Below are positions 35,340 to 47,094 of a stretch of 64,000 bases of DNA, one piece after another. Position numbers and translations under genes: made by a program. Every line of letters starts with the position of its first letter. Within the stretch, counting starts at the first letter, position 1. Source of the stretch: Acestrorhynchus altus (Eukaryota > Chordata > Actinopteri > Characiformes > Acestrorhynchidae); NCBI GenBank assembly GCA_034509495.1, contig CM067503.1, forward strand, positions 13,256,414 to 13,320,413, written 5' to 3'. Under the pieces are notes generated by a model. That model worked only from the letters and a program-made list of their open reading frames with translations. It had not been told where the DNA came from and did not search any database.

Positions 35340-36155
35340 TGTGGGTGTCCGAACACTTCACAGAGGATCTTGAAGATCTTGACCATCAGAAGGCCATTCT
35401 TGTTCAGAATCACAAATGTGTGAGTGATACTGAGAACCTGAAGAAACATGGCCATCCCCAACACCTACATAAACATGAAGAAATATGCATTTGGAGTCCT
35501 GTTGATCTTCGGATCCACAAATATACTGTATGTGATCAGTTGTTCTCCACCATGAACTATGTTAAAAACCCCACTCACAGACACAGCTTACAGTCCTGTA
35601 AAGTTGAAAGTGGCTTCGTACAGCCCAGATCTGCAGACGCTCTGTTCAGAGGTTAACCAGCTCAAAGAAATATTTATACAGATATTTTGCAAGTATTTAT
35701 TTTTCATTGTTCATAGTGCTTTTTTCCCCAATTTATTATTTAAATTCAGGTCAAGGACCCACTACACACTCCGAAAGCCATCATATAAGGATGATACAGC
35801 ACTTTTTTGGTCTTGTTAGCTACATGGATGATTCAAGTTCAGCTTTTTAATTCATTTGAAAGTGACCTTCAACTTGGCCTATTGCTTTTTTGTTATTGTT
35901 TTTTCAAGAATTCAAAATGTTCAAAATGTGTTAATTATAAAATAAAATAAAATTTATTTTTCTCTGTAGCACTTCATGGATTTCATAAGCAACACACTAT
36001 AGTTGTTTATACAAAGTGTAAGGGTAACAAAAGGCAATATATACAGTGTTGTTTTCATTTTAGTTGTCGAAAAGTGTTTGCGGCTCCCAGTGTTTCATTT
36101 TTTGTGGAAACTAGGTCCAAATGGCTCTTTGGGTGTTAAAGGTTGCTGACCCCTG
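35340..36155 (+). pseudogene. hAT transposase 3' end with right terminus
   Basis: Pieces of a hAT-superfamily transposase C-terminal dimerisation region can be read in all three + frames: KKYAFGVLLIFGST (about 35476-35518), then VCDQLFSTMNYVKNP (about 35530-35574), then VKLKVASYSPDLQTLCSEV (about 35597-35655). At least two frameshifts therefore break the gene. Untranslated sequence follows, including GTTTGCGGCTCCCAGTGTTT, and the element ends at GGTTGCTGACCCCTG (36141-36155), a typical hAT terminus. The matching left end is not seen, since the hexanucleotide repeat abuts the coding part. The superfamily call is firm. The copy is dead. Confidence 0.8.
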
Positions 36156-37992
36156 CACTAGATAATCTAACCTGCTTCCCCCAGCAAACAGTGTGTACTA
36201 ATGAAACAGGGCTACATGTGTTAACTGGTGAAAATTTGGCCCACACTTGCTTGTTTTAGTACTGTACATGCCATTTCCCTCATCATACAGTGCAGAAGTT
36301 TTTCTGTCTGTACCTCTGATAATTTAACAATTTTGTCACATACGTTCAGTATAACATTTCTGATTGCAAATTCAAAATGTGGTGATGCATCACACTGTAA
36401 ACGAATACAGCTAACTGAAGTTAGTCTCCAGCTTCTTTAACAGCAATTTTCCATTCAGCCTCAAATGGTGCACATATTACCAGGGCACTGTTTTAAGGTG
36501 GAATATCAGCTTCATGCCTTTTGTGTTGTTTATATATTTAAAATGCTACTCTTGTTCGGAGATGTAGGCTCAGATAGGGCACATCAGAATGAGCAAATTT
36601 TACTTATGCAAATGAAGATTATGCAAATGAGTTCTCTTAAATTTTAATTTCTTTCCTCCCAAAGTACTAGTAGAAACTTGCCCCCATCCGCATGCAAATT
36701 GATACCCTTGGCTCTACATCTCTCATCAAGAACACAAATTAAAGAGACTGTTGCTCATTCTATTCTCTCGATCAGCCTGCCTCTCCACTCACACCAAAGG
36801 ACTTCAACAGTAAGCTTTCTCATAGCTCCAATATAGGGATTTCCTTGATTTGCAGACCAAGTTATAGCCTGGACTTGTACCACCAATCTACCATCAAGTT
36901 GGAAACTGCAATTTTATTGCAACAAATCCTGCAGATATAGGAAGCGGGTTGGACTATTTTGCTGCCACTGGTTCGCAATCAGATTCACTTTAATTCCACA
37001 GTGGCATACCAGAAGTCAACTGCAGTATTGAATTCAACATGTGTGTGACCTTTGCCACCAGTGACCAGGTTGAGTCATTGTGATGGAAGAAAAAAGCAGA
37101 CTGGGCCAGGGGGCTTTAGTTTAGAGTACATTTCAGTGTATTTTGCCCAGGTCTGTGAAAAACCAATGCTCTTCTGAGAAGGCTCCAATATGAGGTTGAG
37201 CAGAAGACAACATGAAAGTGCCTCTGACAGACCAGCACTCGCTTTGGGAGCGTGAGACAGAGTTCTGGAGCAAAGAGACCTCAAAAAGACCTCAAGAAAA
37301 AATGGAAGGGTGGGGAGGGTGAGGAGCAAGGAAAGCAAGGTTCTTTTGTATTCCTTTTCTGTCCATAGACCAGCTCTAAGGGAGCTGCTCAATCCCATTG
37401 TCTAATGTAGCACATCAAATTCAACCCCAGTAATGCAAGCTAAGCAGAAAGCACTGATCCCAGAAGTAATTTCTTTTCTCTTTCAATGTCAATGGGAGAC
37501 ATGGTTTAAATAAAAAAAGAAGATTTTCAGAAATAAATGTAATGCTTTGACTGCATGAAGCTTTAGTGTTAACATGGCTATTGCCATGTGTAGTGGGCTG
37601 GGAAAGACAGTCAGGGGAAAGCAGCCCTGGCCTATCACTCCAGCTTTCATCAGGACTCCAGACTGGAAAGACATTTTATCTTAAAGTCATGTATTGTGTA
37701 CACTGACTGTTATCAGACACACTGTAGGGAAATGTGCTGCTTGTCAGATTAATGCCAGAGTTTCAGGGAAAGACATCAAAAGGTGCTATACAGTCAAATC
37801 TGAGTTGCGTACTGCTCAGTACTTTGACAGAATGGCCCAGAAGACAGATAAAGAGGAACTGCGCAAAAGGCAATGAAGTACAAGCTTATATGGAAGTTCA
37901 ACAGCAAGGAGAAAAGAAAATACAGACAGATTATTTGAAGCCTGGGCTACACAGAACAAAACAGGGAATTCAGGTATTCAAGGCATTCATGA
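36156..37992. other. Non-coding spacer with an octamer cluster
   Basis: Three perfect ATGCAAAT octamers lie on the + strand at 36606, 36621 and 36692. The rest holds no recognised gene or repeat. A minus-strand frame of 107 codons (37075-37398) has no hallmark. Confidence 0.4.
36606..36699 (+). promoter_or_regulatory. Cluster of three POU octamer motifs
   Basis: ATGCAAAT occurs three times in 94 bases, twice only 15 bases apart. This is the recognition site of Oct/POU factors. No adjacent promoter or exon is seen, so a regulatory role is speculative. Confidence 0.25.
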
Positions 37993-38250
37993 TACACTAT
38001 ATGGACAAAAGTTTTGGGTCACTTGCTCATTCTTTGTTTCTATTGAAATCAAGGGTATTAAAAAAGAGTAACTTGCTGGGGTAACTGTCTCTGCTGTCCA
38101 CTGAATGCTTACTGCTAGAATTTGCAGAATTGTTGTGAGGATTTGATTGATTCATTTTGATTTGATTCAACAACAATCAGAATGTTGGATGATCACATCC
38201 TACGTCATTCCCAACTCCCCACCTCATCACAAACATACTGCATGGTGCAC
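37993..38250 (+). mobile_element. MITE with TACACTATATGG terminus
   Basis: It starts with TACACTATATGGACAAAAGT, a terminus common to a fish non-autonomous DNA transposon, and continues through GAAATCAAGGGTATTAAAAA, AACTGTCTCTGCTGTCC and ATGTTGGATGATCAC. The right end is lost in the AC array at 38263. A copy in opposite orientation ends at 60459 with the inverted form of the same terminus. Confidence 0.75.
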
Positions 38251-38261
38251 CCTTATTCATT

Positions 38262-38262
<1 letters not shown>

Positions 38263-38298
<36 letters not shown>
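38263..38298. repeat. (AC)n microsatellite
   Basis: About 17 AC units between a MITE left part and a Tc1 right part. Both elements are truncated at this array. Confidence 0.95.
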
Positions 38299-38299
<1 letters not shown>

Positions 38300-38611
38300 C
38301 TTGAGAAGTTTTGCCTTGAGGAATGGACCGAAATCCCAATGGCAAGATGTGGCAAGCTCATACAATCTTATCCAAAGTGACTTGAAGCTGCAATTGATGC
38401 AAAACTGGGCTCTACAAAGTACTGACTTTAGAAGGGTAGAATAGTTATGTACACTGAATTGTTCTGTTATGATGTCCTATTGTTGTGTGCTTCACAATAA
38501 AAAAATCAAATGTTCAAAGTTGTAAGCATTTTCTGTAAACAAATTGATGCTAATCCCAGGTTGTGATGTAGAAAAATGTGAAGAGGGGGTGACTACTTTC
38601 ACAAGGCACTA
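38299..38611 (+). pseudogene. Tc1-like transposase C-terminus and right end
   Basis: From 38300 the + strand reads LEKFCLEEWTEIP, then KLIQSYPK, a stop, then LEAAIDAKLGSTKY and the natural stop at 38423-38425. This is the usual C-terminus of a Tc1 transposase. The single internal TGA (38378-38380) sits where the family has an arginine codon, consistent with CGA-to-TGA decay. Untranslated sequence follows, and the element ends at GGGGGTGACTACTTTCACAA then GGCACTATA, a standard fish Tc1 terminus. All upstream coding sequence, including the catalytic residues, is gone. Confidence 0.85.
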
Positions 38612-40256
38612 TAGTGTATATACATCCTTTATCCTTTGTTTTAACACTATCTTTAATCACTTCCTTACTGACATTCTGCCTAAACAATAAAGGTCACGCA
38701 CTGGTAGTACCTCAAAAAATCAAAACTGGAAAAACATCAGTATCTGTGATGAAGTCCATTCAACGCTGCAGTCTGTCAAAAATGTCCTATTGTGCCAAAA
38801 AGGACTGCAAGTTTCCTCACAGTTTTGCCATGACCTGCAGAGATGCCACTCATTGCCATTACTTTCTGCTTTTAAAGCATTCATAGGCTTTCAGGGCAAC
38901 ATTCCACTCCAACTGACAGTCTGGTGTGAAGTAAGGAATAATGTCTGGTCACATTTGAGGAGATTTTATTATGGTCCAGCATCAAAATGATCTCTTTCTC
39001 TCTCTTTTTCAAATTTGGCTGTAAAATCTGGAAATGTTGTCTCTTACCAAAGGGTACATTTCACAGCCTGAGCCAGCAAAGCAGACTGGCCGAAGTACTG
39101 GTGTTGTTTCATAAGTTGCATTAGCTCATGGACATGCCATCATCCAGACAATCAAATTCCTCCTGCACTCTGTTGAAGTCCACCGAAAAAGTCAACTTCA
39201 GCTGCAAAAGTGGTTCTACTCTCATCCATCCCCCAAAGGTTGACATCCATCAAAGGCTTTTGTGTGACATTTATTACATTTATAACATTATCAAAAGGGC
39301 ATCCGACAGAGGTCCCTCATGAAGACAGCTTTATAATCGCTCTTATTTCCTGCTCTATTCCGGTGGGTCTAAGATTATTGCGCCAGCTAAAAATTGCTGC
39401 TGCCTCATATTGCTTGACCCCAATAGGAAGAAATGCTAGGCAGTGGCACAGGAACAGAGATGAGAAGGCTATCAGGTGGGATAAAGTTTGGCCTATGTAG
39501 GGCAGCCTCAGAGATTTGAGGTGCTTGGTGTTGCAGATGCCCTTTTTTTTTTGTTTTGGATTACTGGACTTGCTCATGCTCATGCTAAACCATGCAAACT
39601 CATGAGCAGGTTTGAGACATGCTGAACAGTCCAGTCCTGCCAATAAGAGCCAGGTCAGGCTTTTGCATTAGGCCATTGTCCTAACATATTAGGCCAAACG
39701 TATTAGCACATCACAGTTTGAGAGAGAATTCATGAGGGACATTTATGGTTATAAGACATTAATAATTACTAGATGATATGTGTCTGATGACGAATTACCA
39801 GATTCATCTTAAAAAGTGAGCTATAAAAATAATATTTTCAGCTTTATAATTTATAATGCTTTGTTGGTAAAGAAACAGAAATGTTTTTTTGATGGGAGAC
39901 ACAAGACAGGTTGAGTCCTGTCCAATTTGGTCATACTATGATCAAATCTGTCTATCATAGTATAATCTATCACATCTATGTTCCTGAGCAGAAAGTGAGG
40001 ATAATCAGATCAGACTGTTTTTACTGTCTTCTACGTTCCTTTTTTTTTTTTTTGGACAAAACCATAGCCACAATTTTCTCTTCAGACAGAGGTGGAATCT
40101 GATGTATCGTAGCTCATCCATTTCTGCCAGCTTGAATCCATCTTGTCATTCTTAACCTCTCTAATCAACAAAGATATAAATTCTGTAGACTGTTCTGCTT
40201 AACAGTTACAGTTACACATCATCCCCATTCTGAAGGTTAAATTGAATATTATCTAA
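38612..40256. other. Non-coding spacer
   Basis: Several 60-108 codon frames (for example 39317-39643 minus) overlap on both strands without hallmarks. Poly(T) runs occur near 39543 and 40040. No transposon is recognised. Confidence 0.4.
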
Positions 40257-40356
40257 AACTGCTGGCCTGTACCTGTATGATTTTATGCAATGCATTGCTG
40301 CCACATGATTGGCTGATTACATTATTAAATGACTATATGTATCATATGATAAAGTG
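40257..40356 (+). repeat. Dispersed fish repeat end, copy 2
   Basis: CTGCTGGCC, TTTTATGCAATGCATTGCTG and CACATGATTGGCTGATTACA pair with the copy at 24631-24738. Confidence 0.6.
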
Positions 40357-42571
40357 TTTGGTCAGTGTGTATTTCAGTAAATAAATTCAGTGCTCACCAT
40401 AATGGCATGTTTTATTAAGTTTGCCGATTCTCTCTTTCATCTTAATAATGCTACAAACAGATGGTTTGGGTAAGCCTAAGCCTAACAGTTTCATTCGTTT
40501 TTCTCACTCTTTTGAGGATCTTCTTGATTTTCAATGTCACATTCATTGCCCAGGGAATGTAGATGAAAATTATCTTATTGGCTTACTCTGGTAAATTAAC
40601 ACTGATGTGGAAATTGAAATGATGACAAACAGCAAAAGCATGCTGTAAAACTTAACAAAAACCTAGAATCAAGTCCTGATGCTGCTCTTATGAACCTGGG
40701 AAGCCCTGTGTCCTGAACATTAAAATGCTTTTCAGTGTTAGGGCTCAAATTTGTAATGTAAAATTTAAGATGAATAAAAATACCCTTTATCAAAATCTGA
40801 AAAGAGGGCTGTGTTCCTACTTCTTGTCTAGGACAGGAGTGCCTGGCCTACTGTGTTAACTCTCTTGCCACTGTGACCCTGAAGTGAATCAAGTGGAAAA
40901 GAAGATGATGTAGCTGATGAAGATCAAATCCACAAACACACATCAGATTCAAACCTGCTGAGTACAAATTAAAAACTCCAGTGGTAAGTAAAATGAAAAA
41001 TGTACCAAACATATGGAGGACACTGAATATCCAAGCCAATCAAGCAAAAATTTAGATGTATCAATGGAAATCCATTATTTTCCATTAATGTATATATTAA
41101 CTTTATTATAATTTAGTTTTTTTCACCACTGAGCAGCCAATTACATACAATACCATTATCTTACACAACTAACAGTTTCTGTGTTATATAGTGCATGAAT
41201 CATATTACTATGATCATCACACCAAGTAATAGTGTGTGGCTGTTGCTTCACTCATATTGGACATTAAACAGATGGAAGCGCCATCATAAAAAGAAAGCTG
41301 TGGTGCTAAAGAAAGCTCCATAAAACAAATAATGAGCTCCTCAGTCTTCCTGATGGCTCCATTACCCCAACTTTCTATTAGGCCAAGAGATGGGGAGTGT
41401 GGCCAAAGCTGTGTTTGAAATGCAGAGAGGGCACCTCAGGCATGAGCTACTCGCTGCTCCTTCAACAATCACCTTGTGCTTTTTTTCCACCTGCTTCAGT
41501 CGTTCAGCTCACAAGTTTCATCTTCGGTAATCTGTGAGAAATTGACAACTCAAGTCAATGTTAAGCACTCAGTTCCCAAAGACGCATGTACTATTTGATT
41601 AGCAGAGTATAACACAAATTGCTATAGCTATAGGCTTATTAGCATTCAGATTGGGCTGTGATATTCTGTGACTTATAGGCTGCATAACCTTGAATTTTAA
41701 ACACTTGGAACTAACTTACGATCCCTGTGAGTTGGTATTTAGAGGTCATTTCACACCTGTGCTTCTAATGGCAGTCTTTATCTGTCTAAAGTCTTATTTT
41801 AGGCATCTCTATCACAATCTCTGCCTTAAACCACAACAATCAGCTCTTTCAGCCTCAGGCCTGTGGACAGATTGGGTGGAATTAGCTTTTGTCTGTGTTT
41901 TTATTAAAACTGTTCGGTTGATTTGTTGTCGTGTTGGCGAATGGTGCCACTAAGTGACATTGAACAGTTGGCAAAATTAATCAGATGAGCAAATGAGGTA
42001 TTGATTTCTCATTAAAAAAGAAAAGTGCATTATTTACTTTGCCAGTTTTGGATTTGATCCTCATGAAAAGGGAGTAGTTGTCCTTTCAAATTCCCAAATG
42101 AAATCTGACAAAATCACCTCTTTGATTGCTTTCTTATTAAGACATTGTAAATGTTAGAAAACTCATCAGGACACCCACCTTGCTTAAGATTCCAGAATGG
42201 CACATGAACCTGCACAGGTGGGTAGTCACTGGTTATGGATAATCTGTTACACAAGTATTATTTTCTGTATTTAACTTCTACTAGGAAATTCTAGGACATT
42301 CACCTCATTCATTTATTATTCAGCTATGGCTTCAGTTAACATTTAGTGTAAGTAAGTTCCATGTAGTAAGTTTAATAAATAATAAAGTCACAATCAACTT
42401 ACAAAATTGAGAGAAAGGTCCTTTTTACTTCTACACAAATCATTATTTAAAATTAGTATTTGAACTACTTAGTGGGTTAAAGCTATGCTATTCACTGTAC
42501 ACATACTGAATAGACCAACATGCAAATGTAACATGAACGCAATGGAAATGTTTTTGCAGGCAGTGATAGAT
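40357..42571. other. Non-coding spacer
   Basis: No gene or transposon is recognised. The part near 41265-41540 has unique, balanced sequence that could be conserved. An 87-codon frame at 41690-41953 (+) shows no domain. Confidence 0.4.
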
Positions 42572-43690
42572 TTCCTCAATACTTTGTTGAAGCACCAGTG
42601 GCAGCAATTACAGCCTAAAATATGCCTTAAATATGATGCTCCAAGCTTGGCGCACCTGTTTTTGGGAAGTTTCTGCCATTCTTCTTTGCAGAACCTCTTA
42701 AGCTTAAGCTCCTAAGCTCTTAACCATCAATTGGATGGGGAGCACTGACACACCATTTTAAGATATCTCTAGATATGTTCAATCGGGTTCTAGTGTGGGC
42801 TCTGGCTGGGCTACTCAAGGGAATGTACAGTCCAGAACACACTGAACCAGGTTATCATCAAGGATGTCTCTGTACGTTGCTGCATTCATCCTTCCCTAAA
42901 CTCCGACTACTCGCCCAGCCCCTGCTGCAGAAAATTATCCCTACAGTATGATGCTGCCACCACAATGCTTCACTGATGAGCAGAACCTGGTTTCCTCCAG
43001 ACATTATTCTTGGTGTTCAGTCCAAAAAGATCAATCTTTTGGTTTCTCACTGTCTGAGAGTGGCTTCCATCTTGCAACTGAACCATACATGTGCTAAAGT
43101 GTCTACAGTGCTGCAGAAACTGTTAACCTTCTGTAAAGTTCTCCTCTCTCCACAGAGCAACACCATTGTCAGAGTGACCATTGGGTTCTTGGTCACCTCC
43201 CTGACTAAGGCCATCCTTCCATGATCACTCACTGGGTGGCCAAACTTCTTCCATTTATGGATGATGAAGGCCACTAAGCTCATTGGGACCAATGTTCAAT
43301 GTAGCAGAATTTTTTTCTGCACCCTTCCCCAGATCTGTGTCTTAATACAATCCTGTCTCTGAGGTCTACAGACAAATTCCTTAGACTTCATGGCTTGGTT
43401 TGTGCTCTGGCATGCACTGTCAACTATGGGACCTTATGTGCTTTTCCAAATCATGTCCAATCAACCAAATTTATTACAGGTGTCTAATAAAGCTGCAGAA
43501 ACATCTCAAAGATGATCAATGGAAACAAGGTGTACCTGAGCTCAATTTTGAGTGTCATGCCAAAGGCTGTGAATACTTATTTACATGTGATATATTTGTT
43601 TGTTTGTTTGTATGTTTTTGTTGTTGTTGTTGTTGTTGCAATGATTTCAAATAAACTATGTGTAGAATTGTGACGATCAAAATATGGTAA
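42572..43690 (-). pseudogene. Tc1-like transposon, nearly full length but broken
   Basis: The whole order of a Tc1 element can be followed in antisense on +, from CAATACTTTGTTGAAGCACC near 42579 to AAAGGCTGTGAATACTTATT near 43563 and GTGTAGAATTGTGACG beyond. The transposase therefore reads on the minus strand. The best open part is 43047-43292, where KWKKFG is followed by DHGRMALVREVTKNPMVTLT, the region of the second DNA-binding helix. The proline/arginine-rich hinge between them is shortened and later parts are frameshifted. A GTT-repeat (43610-43639) has grown in the untranslated end. Clean inverted ends are not visible. Confidence 0.85.
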
Positions 43691-44441
43691 AAATTATACA
43701 AATATTTAAATTATGTTCATATGTATGTTTCAAATAAAGACAAATTCATAGTTGATACACATACTAAAGCGTAAACGAACCTTTTTTCAACTCACACACA
43801 AAGTGCAGACGAGAACTTCACAGACTTGTAGTAGTTTAATCAATCAAAATACAGAAAGGAACAAAATGCTACACTGCTCTCTAGTGGAGACACTTTGCTA
43901 TTACAGATGACAATATGTACGATGCATGCTTCTTCAGAGGAGACAGTGTTGAAACTGATTACAGATAATACATCTGATTGGATTTAGAACCTCATCTAAA
44001 ATATCTGTGCATGCAAACCATGTCCCCCCCCACCCACACACACACACACACACCAAAACAACGTCCTTGACAGGGTCATGGCTTATTCTGCCGCTCTCTC
44101 CATGTTTAAATGCTAAATATGCAGGTGAAGGCCAACACCTGAATCTCAATCAGCATAGCGGTTTTAGTATTTCTTGTGCATGCAGCAGAAATGCTTCAGG
44201 ATTTTGGCACGTGGACAACAGCAGCTCCCGAGTGTGATGGATGAAGCTGGGCTGTGGCCCTGTCACATGTCCTCTGCACTCAAGTGATGGACCTAATAGA
44301 TATGGACAAAGTCCTGATGACTTCTGTTTACAGCAACCATACTCATCTCAACTTGGCAAATAAATATTCAGCACACTATTTTACTCCAAAGCTCTGAACT
44401 CAGCAAACATGCTGAATTCATTATAAGTCTCTCACCCCCAT
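43691..44441. other. Non-coding spacer
   Basis: It contains a C-run plus (CA)n at about 44023-44053. No gene is recognised. Confidence 0.45.
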
Positions 44442-44452
44442 ATGTGTGTGTA

Positions 44453-44512
<60 letters not shown>

Positions 44513-44528
44513 CACACACACACACACC
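44442..44528. repeat. Palindromic (GT)n(TA)n(CA)n microsatellite
   Basis: GT-rich, then about 21 TA units, then CA-rich sequence. The left and right arms are complementary, so the whole array of nearly 90 bases can fold into one hairpin. Confidence 0.95.
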
Positions 44529-44689
44529 ATGCATAGTGTAATATGTATAGTGTAATATGCAGAAGATCTGAATATTGTGTATGCAAAGAGATTAATAGAA
44601 GAGTAATGTCTAGCTATTGAGTCTCTCTGTTATGTACATATGTACAGTGTCAGTGCAGAGTAATAATAACTGGATAGGAGTAATAAGGT

Positions 44690-45480
44690 CCATCCATATT
44701 TACCGATCCTGTCTTGTTAGTGGCTCAAAGTGTAATAATGTTCCACAGTGAAGAGTTGTACAGTGTGATCACTGTTGGTACAACCAACTTCCTGTACCAC
44801 TGCTTTCTACAGCAGCACTAAATGAGTCTGAAAGCACTCCGCTGACTGACTGACCAGTAAGTAACACTATCAGTTCAGTGTCCCCTTTTCCACCACCACC
44901 TCAAAGCGCTCCAGTGAGCATCCAAGAACAGAGCCAACCTTCTTGATCAGCTTGTTCGGCTTCTTTGTATCTCCAGATTGGATGCAACCTCCCCAACAGA
45001 CTGCTGGAAAGAAGACAGCACCTGCAACAACAGACTGATTAAAGATGGCCAATATTTTGCTGTACAAATTGAAGGACTTGAGCTTCCACAGAAAGTAGAG
45101 CCTACTCAGCCCTTTCTTGTACACAGCCTCAGTGTTGGCCCTCCAGTCCAATTTGTTGTCAAACAGGACACCCAAATATTTGTAGAGATGGATGGTGTTA
45201 AATGCATTTGGGGAGTCAAAGAAAGGGATTTTCACTGTGGGTCCTATGTACATTTCTGGTCCAGATGCGAGTGTGCATTCTGCAATTGATAGATTACTGC
45301 ATCATCCACACAAACCAGCTGTGGATAAGCAAACTTCAGGGGGTCCAGAAAGGGGCCAACCTTCGCTGTAGCAGCACCAGGCTTAGCAGGGTGTCTTCCG
45401 AAGCGTAGCCACTTGCTCTTTCTTCAGATTCAGGTTAAAGAGACACTGACGAATCCCACTCAGCCAAGTGGCACACACCC
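44690..45480 (-). pseudogene. LINE reverse-transcriptase remnant with internal deletion
   Basis: The minus strand carries the C-terminal half of a fish non-LTR retrotransposon polyprotein (CR1/L2/Rex-like). Reading 5' to 3': LDPLKFAYPQ and VDDAVIYQLQNAHSHLDQ (about 45360-45260), a frameshift, then the open frame 45253-44870. That frame has FFDSPNAFNTIHLYKYLGV, where the first part is reverse-transcriptase motif 3 and YKYLGV belongs far downstream. The palm with the catalytic DD box is thus missing, yet the frame stays open across the join. It continues through GLSRLYFLWKLKSFN, CWGGCIQSGD and NKLIKKVGSVLG. YRKLVVPTVITLYNSSLW is readable in another frame near 44800. The copy is dead. Confidence 0.85.
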
Positions 45481-45889
45481 TGTGTCTGTACAGGTTGTCA
45501 CCTCTAGAGGTGGTTGAGCAATTGTGGATAATGTCTGTGGGGGATAGGGGTGTGAATAGGAGTGTAAAGACAGCATAAGTGGTGAGGGAGTAAGGCTACA
45601 GCTACTGGAGGTGGCTGATAACACACTGAATCTATTAAAAATACAATACAGTATATAATATGTGTGGTAAAAAATATCCAACCATAATGTTTGGTGCATA
45701 AACAAATGTAGCTAGGGATGTGTAGTTTGGTGCAATTGAGTAGGTGATTCTAATGCATATGCTTGAAGTTTTGTCCTAACAGCAGAAGCTGGCAGTCGCC
45801 GGCAGACCACTGATGAGTGAGGAAGTGTATGTGAGTTCTATCGGATTTTCGTTTTTTGACAAACTGACAGAAAAACATGAAAAGTGCTA
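45481..45889. other. Non-coding spacer
   Basis: No recognised feature. A minus-strand serine/proline-rich frame (45460-45705) has no hallmark. Confidence 0.4.
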
Positions 45890-46168
45890 CTGCATTGGAT
45901 GGCAGTTGGCAGGTCCATCACAATAATGCACCCACCCATCCTTCACATTTGATACAAGAGTTTCCTGGCCAAAGATGCACCTGTGCTTCATGAGGATCCC
46001 TACAATCCGAAAATATCTTCTGGCTTTTCTCTAAGCTGAAAATACTTCTGAAAATGACCAGATTTCAGTGCAGAAAAAAACATCATGCAGAATGTGACAG
46101 ACCAGCTGAGGGCCATCTCAAGAGAGACATTCTTTGGACAGCTGAATGCATTTAGTGGAGTGCTCTAA
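45890..46168 (+). pseudogene. Mariner-like transposase C-terminal remnant
   Basis: The + strand reads ALDGSWQVHHNNAPTHPSHL from about 45892. After a one-base shift near 45955 it continues LAKDAPVLHEDPYNPK, and after further shifts NIMQNVTDQLRAISRETFFG, ending at TAA (46166-46168). The HHxNAPTH word matches the second catalytic motif of mariner/SETMAR-type DDD transposases (usually HHDNAPAH). Here the catalytic D is replaced by N. The first catalytic region is not found upstream, and no inverted ends are seen. The family call rests on the motif and its order. It is distinct from the Tc1 copies in the window. Confidence 0.7.
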
Positions 46169-46284
46169 CTATATATTAATGTTACATTAGCAATTTTCCT
46201 TATTGAATAGCATCATACCAGCATTGAGTGATGAAGAAGAAGGAGAGCTATCCTGCCCACTTAGACAGAAGAAAGCCAATTCGG

Positions 46285-46387
46285 TGCTTCCTGCTCAGTG
46301 CTTCTGCTCAATACTTCCTACACAGTGCTCCCTGCTCAATGTTTCCTGCTCAGTGCTTCCTACTCTGTGCTTTTGCTCAGTGCTTCC
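46285..46387. repeat. 14-bp minisatellite (TGCTTCCTGCTCAG)
   Basis: About seven units of 13-14 bases follow TGCTTCCTGCTCAG with substitutions. Open frames across it are incidental. Confidence 0.85.
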
Positions 46388-47010
46388 ACCAACCCTGCTC
46401 CAGAAAAGCTACCTTCCTGCAGGTTTCAACTCTGACCAACTGTTCCAACCAAAATCTAACACCCCATTAAGTCAATCAAGTACATCAGAAGACAGTAATT
46501 AGTTCAGGTGGGCTGGACTAGTTGAATCTAAAGTCTGCAGGAAGATAGAGCTCCAAGAGCAGGATGTTCAAGACAACTGTGCCATTCACATAACAGGATC
46601 ACAGTTAATACTTTTTAACTCTCTTCTCTACATTTCATAAGAAAAGTCAAAAGTCTTTGGAAGACATCATGCCTGGTTCCAGAGCCAAAGAACGTGTGAC
46701 CCACCAAGCCTAATAACTTTAATAAGATGATTGCTTTAATATCTAAAATCACGAAACCCATGGAACACCTGCCTCTCCCCAATTCAACAAGCACTGGATC
46801 CCCTGTAGGGGAATGTGGGTATACTGAGGGACCACACTTCTGAAACGGTGATCAGCAACCTGGGAGCATCACAGGGAACTGTTCTCTTAACTTTCTTTCT
46901 CAGAATAATAAATGTGTGTTTTCTGATTGTTAATATGGACTTTTTTGAATGAAAGATTTTGATAGAAAGTCTAAAAGAATTCAGTGACAAATGTGCAGTA
47001 ACAGAGAACC
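46388..47010. other. Non-coding spacer
   Basis: I see no gene. The right part may belong to the transposon whose end lies at 47011-47045. Confidence 0.4.
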
Positions 47011-47041
47011 TCCTCAGGGGGGCAAATAGTTTTTAACAGCA

Positions 47042-47092
<51 letters not shown>
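47011..47092. mobile_element. DNA-transposon terminus followed by (GT)n
   Basis: CAGGGGGGCAAATAGTTTTT then AACAGCACTAT has the form of a fish Tc1/mariner terminus. A (GT)n array of about 24 units follows directly at 47045-47092. Confidence 0.5.

Positions 47093-47094
<2 letters not shown>

Noticed and set aside
35198..35656. 152-codon acidic leucine-rich frame
   Set aside because: The first third is the hexanucleotide repeat and the rest is one frame of a frameshifted hAT transposase.
39317..39643. 108-codon minus-strand frame
   Set aside because: It overlaps a + frame of similar length, and no domain, splice site or repeat relation is seen.
45460..45705. 81-codon serine/proline-rich minus frame
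   Set aside because: It has low-complexity composition, no hallmark, and a position between transposon remnants.
46285..46387. CRISPR-like regular repeat
   Set aside because: Units of 13-14 bases are contiguous with no spacers, so it is a minisatellite. No CRISPR-type array exists in the window.
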